DNA of 64,000 nt from PFJX01 sp964393825 (GCA_964393825.1 CAYMUY010000004.1:1-64000), one strand, 5' to 3'; counted from the first letter of the stretch, positions 8,036 through 16,779 are shown. Notes: generated from the sequence alone by a model not told the origin. Translations and numbers: made by a program.

Positions 8036-8938
8036 GTGCCGTCCACGCTTCCGCTCAGTTCCCGGATCGACGCTTTCCTGGCCGCCTTGCGGGCGCGCCA
8101 GTACAGCCCCGCCACGGTGTCCACCTATGCCATCGACCTCGCGCATCTGCTGGAACTGGTGGGGGAGGTCGATCCCGCCGGGCTCGGCGGCCACGACATC
8201 CGCCGCGCCCTGGCCAGCCTGCACGCGCGCGGCCAGCAGCCGAAGACCCTGGCGCGCACGCTGTCGGCCTGGCGCAGCTTCTATCACTACCTGGCGCGCG
8301 CGGGAGAGGTCAGTGCCAATCCCTGCCTGGGCCTGCGCCCGCCGAAGGGGGAAAAACGCCTGCCCAATGCCCTGTCCGTGGACGAGATGGCGAAACTGCT
8401 GGAGGGTGCGGCGGACGACGCCTGGTCGACGCGGGACCTGGCCATGTTCGAACTGATGTACTCCTCCGGCCTGCGCCGCGCCGAATTGATCGGCCTCGAT
8501 CTCGGTGGTGTCGATCTGGAGACGGCCGAGGTGACGGTGACCGGCAAGGGGCGCAAGACCCGCGTCGTGCCGGTCGGGCAGCGGGCGCTGGTCGCCTTGC
8601 GCGCCTGGCTGGCCCTGCGCGCGGGGCTGGCCGGCGCCACCCCGGCGCTGTTCGTCGGCACCCGGGGGGGGCGCATCGGGGCCACGGCGCTGCGGCTGGC
8701 GCTCATCCGGCTGGCGCGGCAGCAGGGCGTCACGGCGCACGTGCATCCGCATGCCTTGCGCCATTCCTTTGCCTCGCATGTGTTGCAATCTTCCGGCGAC
8801 CTGCGCGCAGTGCAGGAAATGCTGGGGCATGCCAGCCTGTCCACCACCCAGGTCTACACCCACCTGGACTTCCAGCATCTGAGTCAGGTCTATGACCAGG
8901 CCCACCCCCGCGCGAAAAAGAAGGAGCGGGAGAAATAG
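8036..8938 (+). CDS. xerC: Tyrosine recombinase XerC
   Basis: A 300-residue site-specific recombinase that with XerD resolves chromosome dimers at dif. The N-terminal SAM-like core-binding domain (about 1-95) is followed by the catalytic domain with Arg in 'SSGLRRAELIGL', Lys in 'TGKGRKTRVVP', His-x-x-Arg in 'HPHALRHSFASH', His in 'LGHASLSTTQ', and the nucleophile Tyr in 'VYTHLDF'. The C-terminus 'AHPRAKKK' is typical of XerC rather than XerD. The start is GTG 8036. In many relatives xerC follows dapF; here it stands alone, divergent from nadA. Confidence 0.93.
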   Translation: MPSTLPLSSRIDAFLAALRARQYSPATVSTYAIDLAHLLELVGEVDPAGLGGHDIRRALASLHARGQQPKTLARTLSAWRSFYHYLARAGEVSANPCLGLRPPKGEKRLPNALSVDEMAKLLEGAADDAWSTRDLAMFELMYSSGLRRAELIGLDLGGVDLETAEVTVTGKGRKTRVVPVGQRALVALRAWLALRAGLAGATPALFVGTRGGRIGATALRLALIRLARQQGVTAHVHPHALRHSFASHVLQSSGDLRAVQEMLGHASLSTTQVYTHLDFQHLSQVYDQAHPRAKKKEREK

Positions 8939-8940
8939 CG

Positions 8941-8982
8941 GGGCTGGCGGGGCAAGGCGCAACCCGGCGATTGCGCCAGCCC
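8941..8982 (+). terminator. Hairpin region after xerC
   Basis: Two alternative perfect stems exist: a long one (GGGCTGGCG 8941-8949 with CGCCAGCCC 8974-8982) and a nested compact one (GGCGCAA 8956-8962 with TTGCGCC 8971-8977, 8-base loop). The tail ATTGTT is only weakly T-rich. It probably limits transcription from xerC into cnoX. Confidence 0.45.
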
Positions 8983-9037
8983 ATTGTTCGATGCCGACCC
9001 TGGGCCGCACAATGGGGGGCATTTCTGGAGCAAGCGC

Positions 9038-9889
9038 ATGAGTCAATACTCTTTCGATGTCGATGCCTCCGATTTCCAGCACGTGGTGATCGAAGGCTCC
9101 CGCAAGGTCCCGGTGATCGTCGATTTCTGGGCGGAATGGTGCGGCCCCTGCCGCATATTGAAGCCCATCCTGGAAAAGCTGGCCGAGGAATTCCAGGGCA
9201 AATTCATCCTGGCCAAGGTGGACTCCGACAAGAACCAGGCAATCGCCAGTCAATACGGTGTACGCGGCATTCCCAACGTCAAGGCCTTCCTCGATGGCGA
9301 GATCATCGATGAATTTTCCGGGGCGATTCCCGAATCCGAGGTGCGCGCCTTTCTCCAGCGCCTGCTGCCCTCGCCCGCCGACACCTTGCGCATCGCCGCC
9401 GGCCAGGCGCGCGACCAGGGCGATCTCGCCCAGGCCCTGCAACTGCTGGCGGAAGCCTCGAAACTGGACCCGCAAAACGAGGCGGTGCGCCTGGAAGCCG
9501 CCGACATCCTGCTGGAACTCGGGGAACTGGGCGAGGCCCGGCGCCTGTTCGACAGCGTCTCGCCGCTCACCCGCATGGAGGATCAGGCGCGGCAGGTCGA
9601 GGCGCGGCTGAGCTTCGCGGAAGCGGGTGGCGGCGACGAAGCGGAATTGCTGGCTCACCTCGCGGCGCAACCGGATGACCTGGACGCGCGCCTGCGTCTT
9701 GCCAATCTGCTGATCGCCGGTGGCCGCCATCGTGACGGCATGGAGCAGTTGCTGGACCTGGTGCGGCGTGATCGCGCCTGGAACGATGAGGCCGCGCGCA
9801 AGGCCATGCTCGCGGTGTTCAACCTGCTGGGCGGACAGGATCCCCTGGTGGCCGATTATCGGCGCAAGCTGGCCAGGGCCCTGAACTGA
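9038..9889 (+). CDS. cnoX: Thioredoxin-TPR co-chaperone CnoX
   Basis: A 283-residue protein of the CnoX/YbbN family, a holdase that protects proteins from oxidation and hands them to GroEL and DnaK. Residues 1-110 are a thioredoxin fold with an intact 'WAEWCGPCRILKP' active site and cis-Pro 'GIPNVKAF'. Residues about 120-283 are TPR-like helices ('ALQLLAEASKLDPQNEAVRLEAADILLELGELGEAR'). E. coli CnoX lacks the first active-site cysteine, while this one keeps CGPC and so should be able to reduce disulphides. ATG 9038 has GGAG eight bases upstream; the frame opens earlier but the extra residues are not thioredoxin-like. Confidence 0.9.
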   Translation: MSQYSFDVDASDFQHVVIEGSRKVPVIVDFWAEWCGPCRILKPILEKLAEEFQGKFILAKVDSDKNQAIASQYGVRGIPNVKAFLDGEIIDEFSGAIPESEVRAFLQRLLPSPADTLRIAAGQARDQGDLAQALQLLAEASKLDPQNEAVRLEAADILLELGELGEARRLFDSVSPLTRMEDQARQVEARLSFAEAGGGDEAELLAHLAAQPDDLDARLRLANLLIAGGRHRDGMEQLLDLVRRDRAWNDEAARKAMLAVFNLLGGQDPLVADYRRKLARALN

Positions 9890-9920
9890 ACCAGGTCATT
9901 TTCACAGCGAGAGGTCCGTC

Positions 9921-10661
9921 ATGAATCCTCAACGCCTGGAAAAACTGAAGGAACTCGCGGCTTTCGAGCCCAACGGCCCGTTCGAGGACAACCTCTACCG
10001 GCTGACCTGCATTACCGGCGACGCCATGAGCGCGCGCCGGGTCTCCCTGATGCTGCTGGATACCGGCAACGGCAAGGGTGCGCATCTCAAGCTCGCCGCG
10101 CTCTATGGCGAATTGCCGGAAGTGGCCTGGCGTGACGATCTGCCGTCGGAAGAGGGCATCGCCCAGCATGTGCTCGAACTCGGGGGCAGCCTGTACGTCA
10201 AGGATATCGGCCATTCCCGCTGGCGCGACAAGGCGCGCCGCCTCGGCGGCACCGGCAGTTTCATTGCCTGCCCCATCCGCCTCTCCGGCAAGACGGCCGG
10301 CGTGCTCAACATCAGCGAACCGATCGAACGGGCGCATTTCACCCCGGCGGATGTCGACATCGCCGAGCTCGCGGCGCATCTGATCGGCCGCAGCATCCAT
10401 GTCGCGCGGCTGGACCGGGTGCTCGACTCCCGCTTCGCACAGATGGCGTTCACCCTGGAAGGCCGCGCGGACTCATGCTCCGTGGTCTCGCTGTCCAGCC
10501 ACGAGCCGGACAAGGTGGCGCGCATGCTGGCGAAAGCCTTCTTCAAGGAAATGCGCCACTGCGGCTTCACCCCGAACCAGATCATCCGCGCCGCCGGCGA
10601 AATCATCTCGGAACTCACCGGCAGCCTGAACCGGCACAAGCATCGGCTGGATCGGGAGTAG
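9921..10661 (+). CDS. GAF domain protein
   Basis: A 246-residue cytoplasmic protein. Residues about 20-160 form a GAF sensor domain: 'LYRLTCITGDAMSARRVSLMLLD', 'LAALYGELPEVAWRDDLPSEEGIAQHVLELGGSLYVKDI', 'SFIACPIRLSGKTAGVLNISEP'. The C-terminal 80 residues ('FTLEGRADSCSVVSLSSHEPDKVARMLAKAFFKEMRHCGFTPNQIIRAAGEIISELTGSLNRHKHR') have no output domain I recognise. A ligand cannot be predicted. It may relay a signal through protein contacts. An AGAGGT stretch precedes the ATG. It follows cnoX by 31 bases on the same strand and so may be co-transcribed with it. Confidence 0.75.
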   Translation: MNPQRLEKLKELAAFEPNGPFEDNLYRLTCITGDAMSARRVSLMLLDTGNGKGAHLKLAALYGELPEVAWRDDLPSEEGIAQHVLELGGSLYVKDIGHSRWRDKARRLGGTGSFIACPIRLSGKTAGVLNISEPIERAHFTPADVDIAELAAHLIGRSIHVARLDRVLDSRFAQMAFTLEGRADSCSVVSLSSHEPDKVARMLAKAFFKEMRHCGFTPNQIIRAAGEIISELTGSLNRHKHRLDRE

Positions 10662-10665
10662 GTCG

Positions 10666-10710
10666 GGTGGGTCGATGGGGTAACCCGATGATCGGTTAAC
10701 CCGACCCACC
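10666..10710. terminator. Bidirectional hairpin between convergent genes
   Basis: A 9-bp stem (GGTGGGTCG 10666-10674 with CGACCCACC 10702-10710) is extended by GGTAACC/GGTTAACC-type pairing inside. It lies between the convergent GAF and carbonic-anhydrase-like genes and contains the stop codon of the latter. There is no strong T-run. Confidence 0.5.
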
Positions 10711-11232
10711 TCGATATTCCCGCGCCAGACGCGCGTAGTTGCCGGCCTGATAGGCGAAGTAGTCCAGTTCCTCCGGCGTCAACCGGCGCACCGCCCTGGC
10801 CGGCCGGCCGAGATACAACCAGCCCGACTCCAGCACCTGGCCTTCCGGCACCAGACTGCCCGCCGCCACCAGCACGCGCGGCTGCACCACCGCCTTGTCC
10901 ATCACCAGGGAACCCATGCCGATCAGGCATTCGTCGCCGATCGCGCAGCCATGCAGAATGACCGCATGGCCGACCGTCACGTCGCGGCCGATCGACAGTG
11001 GTGAACCTTCCGGATCGGTGGCGCGGCGATGGCTGACATGCAGCACCGCGTTGTCCTGGATGTTGCTGCGGGCGCCGATGCGGATGGCGTTGACGTCACC
11101 CCGGATCACGACGCCAGGCCATACCGAGACCTCGTCCCCCAGTTCGACATCCCCGATCACCGTGGCGCTGGCATGCAGGAAGACGCCCTCACCCAGCTTG
11201 GGATGCAAGGTCTGGTAAGACTCGATCGGCAT
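10696..11232 (-). CDS. Gamma-carbonic-anhydrase-like hexapeptide protein (YrdA/PaaY type)
   Basis: A 178-residue left-handed beta-helix protein. Hexapeptide repeats run through most of it ('VIGDVELGDEVSVWPGVVIRGDV', 'IRIGARSNIQDNAVLHVSH', 'SIGRDVTVGHAVILHGCAIGDECLIGMGSLVMDKAVV'). The three metal-ligand histidines are visible in 'NAVLHVSH', 'VGHAVILHGC', as in gamma-class carbonic anhydrases and their YrdA/PaaY relatives. Whether it hydrates CO2 or acts as a thioesterase-like housekeeping protein cannot be told. Start ATG 11232 (MPIESYQTLHP). It is divergent from dusB. Confidence 0.85.
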   Translation of the reverse strand: MPIESYQTLHPKLGEGVFLHASATVIGDVELGDEVSVWPGVVIRGDVNAIRIGARSNIQDNAVLHVSHRRATDPEGSPLSIGRDVTVGHAVILHGCAIGDECLIGMGSLVMDKAVVQPRVLVAAGSLVPEGQVLESGWLYLGRPARAVRRLTPEELDYFAYQAGNYARLAREYRGGSG

Positions 11233-11300
11233 GGCGGCTGTGGTCGCGAATAGGTGGGAAAGCCGAGTATATCGGTCGGATTCGCATCGCGTTCCGTGCT

Positions 11301-11328
11301 TTGTCCCCCCTGCCATTGCGTATAAAAT
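11301..11328 (+). promoter_or_regulatory. Probable sigma-70 promoter for dusB-fis
   Basis: TTGTCC at 11301-11306 and TAAAAT at 11323-11328 are 16 bases apart and lie about 30 bases before the dusB ATG. An overlapping TATAAA (11321-11326) is an alternative -10 with shorter spacing. Confidence 0.45.
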
Positions 11329-11358
11329 ACGCAGCCCTTTTCCCCGCCCCTCCTCCCC

Positions 11359-12384
11359 ATGCGTATCGGTCCCCACCAACTGAAGAACAATCTGATCGTC
11401 GCGCCCATGGCCGGGGTGACGGATCGGCCGTTCCGCCAGTTGTGCAAGAAGATGGGCGCCGGCATGGCGGTGTCGGAGATGGTCACCTCCAATTCCCTGC
11501 TCTACGGCTCCGCCAAAACCATCCGCCGCGCCAACCACGAGGGCGAGGTGGCGCCGATCTCGGTGCAGATCGCCGGCTCCATCCCGGCCATGATGGCCGA
11601 GGCGGCGCGTTACAACGTCGATCATGGCGCCCAGATCATCGACATCAACATGGGCTGTCCCGCCAAGAAGATCTGCAACGTGATGGCCGGTTCCGCCCTG
11701 TTGCAGGACGAGCCCCTGGTCACCCGCATTCTGGAGGCGGTGGTGGCCGCCGTTCCGGATACCCCGGTCACCCTGAAGATCCGCACCGGCTGGGACAAGT
11801 CGCACAAGAACGCGCTCAACATCCTGCACATCGCCCAGGAGTCCGGCATCCAGGCCCTGGCCATCCACGGTCGCACCCGCGCCTGCGGCTACTCCGGCGA
11901 GGCGGAATACGAAACCATCGCGGCGGTGAAGGCGGAGGCGCGCATCCCGATCATCGCCAACGGCGACATCACCACCCCGGAAAAGGCGAAATACGTGCTC
12001 GAAGCGACCGGCGCCGACGCCATCATGATCGGTCGCGCCGCCCAGGGACGGCCCTGGCTGTTCCGCGAGATCGCGCATTACCTCGCCTGTGGCGCGCATC
12101 TGCCGGCGCCCGAGGTGGCCGAGATCCACGACGTCCTGCTCGCCCATCTCGACGATCTCTACAGTTTCTACGGCGGCATCAGCGGTGTGCGCATGGCGCG
12201 CAAACATATCGCCTGGTATACCCGCGGACTGGCCGATTCGGCCAGTTTCCGCCATGCCATGAACCGCCTGGAATCGACCGCCGAGCAACTCGACGCGGTC
12301 AACGATTTCTTCTGGCGCGCGCGCGGACGCGACAGTCGCCTGGTTTATCTGGAAGCAAGCCCCGACGAACGCGCGGCGGCATAA
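11359..12384 (+). CDS. dusB: tRNA-dihydrouridine synthase B
   Basis: A 341-residue FMN enzyme that reduces uridine to dihydrouridine in the tRNA D-loop. The TIM-barrel core shows 'NNLIVAPMAGVTDRPFRQLC' at the N-terminus, the catalytic Cys in 'DINMGCPAKKIC', 'LKIRTGWD', the FMN-phosphate region 'IIANGDITTPEKA' and 'GADAIMIGRAAQGRPWLF', then a helical RNA-binding C-terminus. It lies 25 bases upstream of fis, the conserved dusB-fis operon; expression of the two is normally linked. Confidence 0.96.
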   Translation: MRIGPHQLKNNLIVAPMAGVTDRPFRQLCKKMGAGMAVSEMVTSNSLLYGSAKTIRRANHEGEVAPISVQIAGSIPAMMAEAARYNVDHGAQIIDINMGCPAKKICNVMAGSALLQDEPLVTRILEAVVAAVPDTPVTLKIRTGWDKSHKNALNILHIAQESGIQALAIHGRTRACGYSGEAEYETIAAVKAEARIPIIANGDITTPEKAKYVLEATGADAIMIGRAAQGRPWLFREIAHYLACGAHLPAPEVAEIHDVLLAHLDDLYSFYGGISGVRMARKHIAWYTRGLADSASFRHAMNRLESTAEQLDAVNDFFWRARGRDSRLVYLEASPDERAAA

Positions 12385-12409
12385 CAAGACACGACGAGAG
12401 AAGAGCCCG

Positions 12410-12661
12410 ATGGCCACGGAACAACACATTGACGAAAGTGAGCTGGCAGCCTGCGTGCGCCGCGTCCTGATCGAGTATTTCAAGGATCTCGACGGCGAAA
12501 TGCCCGCCGGCATCTATGACATGGTGGTGAACTGCGTGGAACGCCCGGTCCTCGACCTGGTGCTCTACCACGCCGATGGCAACCAGAGCCGCGCCGCCGA
12601 CTGGCTGGGCATCAACCGCAATACCCTGCGCAAGAAAATGCAGCAGCATGGAATCAAATAA
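12410..12661 (+). CDS. fis: DNA-binding protein Fis
   Basis: An 83-residue nucleoid protein, shorter than E. coli Fis (98) by a trimmed N-terminus. The C-terminal helix-turn-helix is intact ('ADGNQSRAADWLGINRNTLRKKMQQHGIK'), and the 'PAGIYDMVVNCVERPVLDLVLYH' dimer helices match. Fis bends DNA and adjusts rRNA, tRNA and supercoiling-linked transcription. GAGAAGAG precedes the ATG. It is second in the dusB operon, with purH 75 bases downstream. Confidence 0.95.
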   Translation: MATEQHIDESELAACVRRVLIEYFKDLDGEMPAGIYDMVVNCVERPVLDLVLYHADGNQSRAADWLGINRNTLRKKMQQHGIK

Positions 12662-12736
12662 CGCGGGCCGTTTGCAGTCGGCAGCAACCCCGACTCGATC
12701 CGCCAACCGAATACCGCCAACTGAAGACTAGAAACC

Positions 12737-14293
12737 ATGATCAAACGCGCCCTCCTCTCCGTCTCCGACAAAACCGGCCTCATCGACTTCGCCCGCGCGC
12801 TCGCCGACGCCGGTGTCGAACTCCTCTCCACCGGCGGCACCGCCAAAGCCATCCGTGATGCCGGCCTGCCGGTCATCGACGTCTCCGACTACACCGGCTT
12901 CCCGGAGATGCTCGACGGCCGGGTCAAGACCCTGCATCCCAAGGTCCACGCCGGCATCCTGGCGCGGCGCGACCTCACCGCGCATGTCGAGACCATGAGC
13001 GAACACGGCATGGGTTACATCGACCTGGTCTGCGTCAACCTCTATCCCTTCGTGGCCACCGTGTCGAAACCGCATACGCTGGATGACGCCATCGAGAACA
13101 TCGACATCGGCGGCCCGGCCATGGTCCGGTCCTCCGCCAAGAATTACAAACACGTCGCCATCGTCACCGACCCGGCCGACTACGCGGCCCTGATCGACGA
13201 GATGAAGACCAGCGCGGGCGCGCTCAGCGATGCCACCCGTTTCGAACTGGCGAAGAAGGCTTTCACCCATACCGCCCAGTACGACGGCCACATCAGCAAC
13301 TACCTGACCGCCCTCAACGCGGCCGGCGAGCGGGAGCAATTTGGCGAGCGACTCACCCTGCAATTCGAGCGCGCGCAAACCTGCCGTTACGGCGAGAACC
13401 CGCACCAGAATGGCGCCTTCTACGTGGAGGCCAACGCCCCGGTCGGCACCATTGCCAGCGCGAAACAGATCCAGGGCAAGGAACTCAGCTACAACAACAT
13501 CGCCGACACCGACGCCGCCCTCGAGTGCATCAAGCAATTCAACGATGGCCCGGCCTGCGTCATCGTCAAGCATGCCAACCCCTGTGGCGTCGCCTACGGC
13601 GCCAGCCTGCTGCAGGCCTATGACCGTGCCTACCAGACCGACCCGGAGTCCGCCTTCGGCGGCATCATCGCCTTCAACCAGCGCCTGGACGGCGAGACTG
13701 CCAAGGCCATCGTCGATCGCCAGTTCGTGGAAGTGATCATCGCCCCCGAGGTCAGCCCGGAAGCGTCCGAGGCGGTCGCCGCCAAGAAGAACGTGCGCCT
13801 GCTGGAATGCGGTGCCTGGACCGGCGCCGTGGCCCAGATGGACCTGAAGCGAGTGGCTGGAGGCCTGCTGGTGCAGGATGCCGACATCCTGCTGCATGGC
13901 GACCTGAAGGTGGTGACCAGGCGCGTGCCGACGGAAGCCGAAATGGCCGACCTGCTGTTCGCCTGGCGCATCGCCAAGTTCGTCAAATCCAACGCCATCG
14001 TCTATTGCCGCGACGGCATGACCATCGGCGTCGGCGCCGGCCAGATGAGCCGCGTCAACTCCGCCCGCATCGCCGCCATCAAGGCCGAGCAGGCTGGCCT
14101 GAAGGTACCCGGCTCGGTGATGGCCTCCGACGCCTTCTTCCCGTTCCGCGATGGACTCGACCAGGCCGGCGCCGCCGGCATCGTCGCGGTCATCCAGCCG
14201 GGCGGCTCGATGCGCGATGAGGAAGTCATCGCGGCGGCGGACGAGCATGGCATTGCCATGGTGTTCACCGGCGTTCGCCATTTCCGGCATTGA
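12737..14293 (+). CDS. purH: Bifunctional AICAR formyltransferase / IMP cyclohydrolase
   Basis: A 518-residue enzyme for the last two steps of purine synthesis. The N-terminal IMP cyclohydrolase domain (about 1-190, an MGS fold) has 'LLSVSDKTGLIDFARAL', 'LLSTGGTAKAIRDAGL', 'GRVKTLHPKVHAGIL' and 'NIDIGGPAMVRSSAKN'. The C-terminal formyltransferase has 'RYGENPHQNGAFY', 'QGKELSYNNIADTDAAL', the catalytic Lys-His in 'IVKHANPCGVA' near residue 277, and 'DAFFPFRDGLDQA'. Normal length. It sits 12 bases before purD. Confidence 0.97.
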   Translation: MIKRALLSVSDKTGLIDFARALADAGVELLSTGGTAKAIRDAGLPVIDVSDYTGFPEMLDGRVKTLHPKVHAGILARRDLTAHVETMSEHGMGYIDLVCVNLYPFVATVSKPHTLDDAIENIDIGGPAMVRSSAKNYKHVAIVTDPADYAALIDEMKTSAGALSDATRFELAKKAFTHTAQYDGHISNYLTALNAAGEREQFGERLTLQFERAQTCRYGENPHQNGAFYVEANAPVGTIASAKQIQGKELSYNNIADTDAALECIKQFNDGPACVIVKHANPCGVAYGASLLQAYDRAYQTDPESAFGGIIAFNQRLDGETAKAIVDRQFVEVIIAPEVSPEASEAVAAKKNVRLLECGAWTGAVAQMDLKRVAGGLLVQDADILLHGDLKVVTRRVPTEAEMADLLFAWRIAKFVKSNAIVYCRDGMTIGVGAGQMSRVNSARIAAIKAEQAGLKVPGSVMASDAFFPFRDGLDQAGAAGIVAVIQPGGSMRDEEVIAAADEHGIAMVFTGVRHFRH

Positions 14294-14305
14294 GCGGGGT
14301 TTGCT

Positions 14306-15595
14306 ATGAAAGTCCTCGTCATTGGCTCCGGCGGACGCGAACACGCGCTGGCCTGGCGCCTGTTGCAGTCCCCCCGCATCCAGAAGGTCTTCGTGGCGCC
14401 CGGCAACGGCGGCACCGCGCGTGAACCCGGGCTGGAAAACGTCAACCTCACCGCGATACCCGACCTGGTCACCTTCGCCCGGACAGAGGGCATCCAGCTG
14501 ACCGTGGTCGGCCCGGAAGCCCCCCTGGCCGCCGGCGTGGTCGACGCCTTCCTGACCGCCGGGCTCAAGGTGTTCGGCCCACGCCAGGCCGCCGCGCAAC
14601 TGGAGAGTTCCAAGGATTTCGCCAAGCAGTTCATGGCGCGCCACAACATTCCCACCGCCGCGTTCGCCACCTTCACCGAGGCCGCCGCCGCGCACGCCTA
14701 CCTCGACACCCAGGGCGCCCCGATCGTGATCAAGGCCGACGGCCTGGCCGCCGGCAAGGGTGTGGTGGTTGCCAGCACACTGGACGAGGCGCATGCCGCG
14801 GTCGACGCCATGCTCGCCGCGGATGGCAAACCCGGTAGCATGGGCGAGGCCGGGCATCGCGTGGTGATCGAGGAATGCCTGTTCGGCGAAGAGGCCAGCT
14901 TCATCGTCATGGTCGACGGCGACAACATCCTGCCGCTGGCCACCAGCCAGGATCACAAGCGTCTGCTGGATGGCGACGAGGGCCCCAACACGGGCGGCAT
15001 GGGCGCCTATTCGCCGGCGCCGGTGGTCACCCCGGAAATCCATGCGCGCGCCATGCGCGAGGTAATCCGGCCCGTCGTGGCCGGCATGAAGGCGGAGGGC
15101 ACGCCCTATACCGGCTTCCTTTACGCCGGTCTGATGATCGACCCGGAAGGGCGCATCAAAGTGCTGGAATTCAATTGCCGCATGGGTGACCCGGAAACCC
15201 AGCCGATCATGATGCGCCTGAAGAGCGATCTCAGCGTCCTGCTCGAAGCGGCGGCGGAAGGCCGGCTGGATCAGGTCGAGGCGGACTGGGACCGCCGCTA
15301 TGCCCTGGGCGTGGTGCTGGCGGCGGCCGGTTACCCGGAATCGCCCAGAAAGGGTGATGCCATCACCGGGCTCGATGTCCGGGGTGACGATTTCCACATC
15401 TTCCACGCCGGCACCGCCCTGGTCGACGACCAGGTGGTCACCGCCGGCGGCAGGGTGCTTTGCGTCACCGCCCTGGGCGACACGGTCAAGATCGCGCAAT
15501 CTCGCTGCTACGAAGTCGCCGAGGGCGTCGAGTTCGCCGGGCGTCAGATGCGCCGGGATATCGGCTGGCGTGCCATCTCGCGCAAGAAGAAGTGA
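14306..15595 (+). CDS. purD: Phosphoribosylamine-glycine ligase
   Basis: A 429-residue ATP-grasp enzyme that makes glycinamide ribonucleotide, the second step of purine synthesis. Landmarks: 'VLVIGSGGREHALAWRL' at the N-terminus, 'TVVGPEAPLAAGVVD', 'FGPRQAAAQLESSKDFAKQFM', ATP-grasp 'IVIKADGLAAGKGVVVA', 'EECLFGEEASFIVMVDG', 'DHKRLLDGDEGPNTGGMGAYSP', 'EFNCRMGDPETQPIMMRL'. Its stop codon abuts that of gluQ, with no terminator between. Confidence 0.97.
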   Translation: MKVLVIGSGGREHALAWRLLQSPRIQKVFVAPGNGGTAREPGLENVNLTAIPDLVTFARTEGIQLTVVGPEAPLAAGVVDAFLTAGLKVFGPRQAAAQLESSKDFAKQFMARHNIPTAAFATFTEAAAAHAYLDTQGAPIVIKADGLAAGKGVVVASTLDEAHAAVDAMLAADGKPGSMGEAGHRVVIEECLFGEEASFIVMVDGDNILPLATSQDHKRLLDGDEGPNTGGMGAYSPAPVVTPEIHARAMREVIRPVVAGMKAEGTPYTGFLYAGLMIDPEGRIKVLEFNCRMGDPETQPIMMRLKSDLSVLLEAAAEGRLDQVEADWDRRYALGVVLAAAGYPESPRKGDAITGLDVRGDDFHIFHAGTALVDDQVVTAGGRVLCVTALGDTVKIAQSRCYEVAEGVEFAGRQMRRDIGWRAISRKKK

Positions 15596-16492
15596 TCAGT
15601 CGATCCGCCTGAGCGAGGCCGGCATGCATCCGCGCAAGGGTGGCAGGCCGGCTTCGGGCCAGTAGCGTATCGCGGCATTCAGCCAGTCTTCCGGACAGGC
15701 TACCGGGCCGACGATCTCCGGCAAACCGAGGAAACGCCCCGCCAGGCGCAAGGCGGGCAATGGCTCGGCGTCGACCAGCGGCGCCGCCAATGTCTGCTTG
15801 CTGAGCTTGCAGCCTTGGGGATCGAGCACGACTGGAATATGCCGGTAAACCGGGTTCGGATAACCCAGCGCCTGTTGCAGCAGAATCTGGCGGGGGGTAG
15901 AGGTCAGCAGGTCCGCCCCGCGCACCACATGGGTAATCCCCTGCTCGGCATCATCAACGACCACCGCCAGCTGATAGCCATACACCCCGTCGGCGCGCTT
16001 CAATACGAAATCCCCGCATTCCCGCTCGACGTCGCAGGCGACGCGGCCAAGCAAGGCATCGTGAAACACCACTCGCGTATCCGGCAGGCGCAGGCGTATT
16101 GCCCCGTCCGCATAGGCGCCGCGTTGCCGGCAGCTGCCCGGGTAGACCGGGCCATCGACACCAGGCCGCGCCGACTCGCTGATGCGCTTGCGTGTGCAGT
16201 CACAGGCATAGACCCTGCCTGCGGCAATCAATCTGCCCAGGGCGCTCTGATAGGCCTGCGCGCGGCGACTCTGATACATCACCTCGCCCTCCCAGGCAAA
16301 ACCGTGGGCCGCGAGGGTATGCTGGATGCGCGCATCCGCGCCTGCCGCGACGCGCGGCGGGTCGACGTCCTCGATCCGCAGCAACCACTCGCCTCCATGG
16401 GCGCGGGCGTCCAGGAAACTCGCCAGCGCGGCCACCAGCGAACCGAAATGCAGCGGGCCGGACGGGGTGGGCGCGAAGCGACCACGATACAA
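15596..16492 (-). CDS. gluQ: Glutamyl-Q tRNA(Asp) synthetase
   Basis: A 298-residue enzyme that attaches glutamate to queuosine in tRNA-Asp, a truncated paralogue of GluRS without the anticodon domain. It has the HIGH-like motif 'PTPSGPLHFGSLVAALASFL', 'LLRIEDVDPPR', four zinc-type residues around 'YACDCTRKRI' and 'YPGSCRQRG', and the KMSKS-like 'GCKLSKQTLA'. The start is a TTG at 16492: it has AGGAG eight bases upstream and begins LYRGRFAPTPSG, the usual family N-terminus; no ATG is available in frame. It is divergent from the ZapB-like gene. Confidence 0.9.
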   Translation of the reverse strand: MYRGRFAPTPSGPLHFGSLVAALASFLDARAHGGEWLLRIEDVDPPRVAAGADARIQHTLAAHGFAWEGEVMYQSRRAQAYQSALGRLIAAGRVYACDCTRKRISESARPGVDGPVYPGSCRQRGAYADGAIRLRLPDTRVVFHDALLGRVACDVERECGDFVLKRADGVYGYQLAVVVDDAEQGITHVVRGADLLTSTPRQILLQQALGYPNPVYRHIPVVLDPQGCKLSKQTLAAPLVDAEPLPALRLAGRFLGLPEIVGPVACPEDWLNAAIRYWPEAGLPPLRGCMPASLRRID

Positions 16493-16586
16493 AAGGGCAC
16501 TCCTGTCGGTGGGGATTGGACGGTAACGGCCGCAATAAGCATTGCCGCCGGTTGCGCGGCCATATGCGTGCAATTATAGTGCGGAC

Positions 16587-16778
16587 ATGCAGGCTGAACT
16601 GGACGCTCTCGAAAGCAAACTCGCGCAGATACTCGAACGCCATCAAGGCATGCGGGAGGAGAATCTGCGGCTACGCCAACAGGTGGTCGCCCTGGAAAAT
16701 ACCAACAAGCAACTGGCCGATCGACTGGGCGAAGCCCGTACCCGCATCGAAGCGCTGCACGACAAGATCCCGGATTAA
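16587..16778 (+). CDS. TIGR02449 family coiled-coil protein (ZapB-like)
   Basis: A 63-residue, almost entirely helical coiled-coil protein ('LDALESKLAQILERHQGMREENLRLRQQVVALENTNKQLADRLGEARTRIEAL'). Small proteins of this type lie just upstream of zapA in gammaproteobacteria and are likened to ZapB, which bundles the division ring, though direct evidence for this family is thin. One base separates its stop from the zapA start, so the two are surely co-translated. Confidence 0.8.
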   Translation: MQAELDALESKLAQILERHQGMREENLRLRQQVVALENTNKQLADRLGEARTRIEALHDKIPD

Positions 16779-16779
16779 G

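Noticed and set aside
7898..9730. Long upstream extension of the nadA reading frame (966 codons in total)
   Set aside because: It runs antisense across xerC and cnoX, which have clear family motifs; high GC keeps the frame open. Only the NadA part is real.
12728..15499. A 923-codon minus-strand frame
   Set aside because: It is antisense to purH and purD and its translation is low-complexity Gly/Asp/His/Val-rich with no family motif.
16060..16075. GTGAAACA half-site in gluQ as parS
   Set aside because: Only the right half is present; the left half is unrelated.
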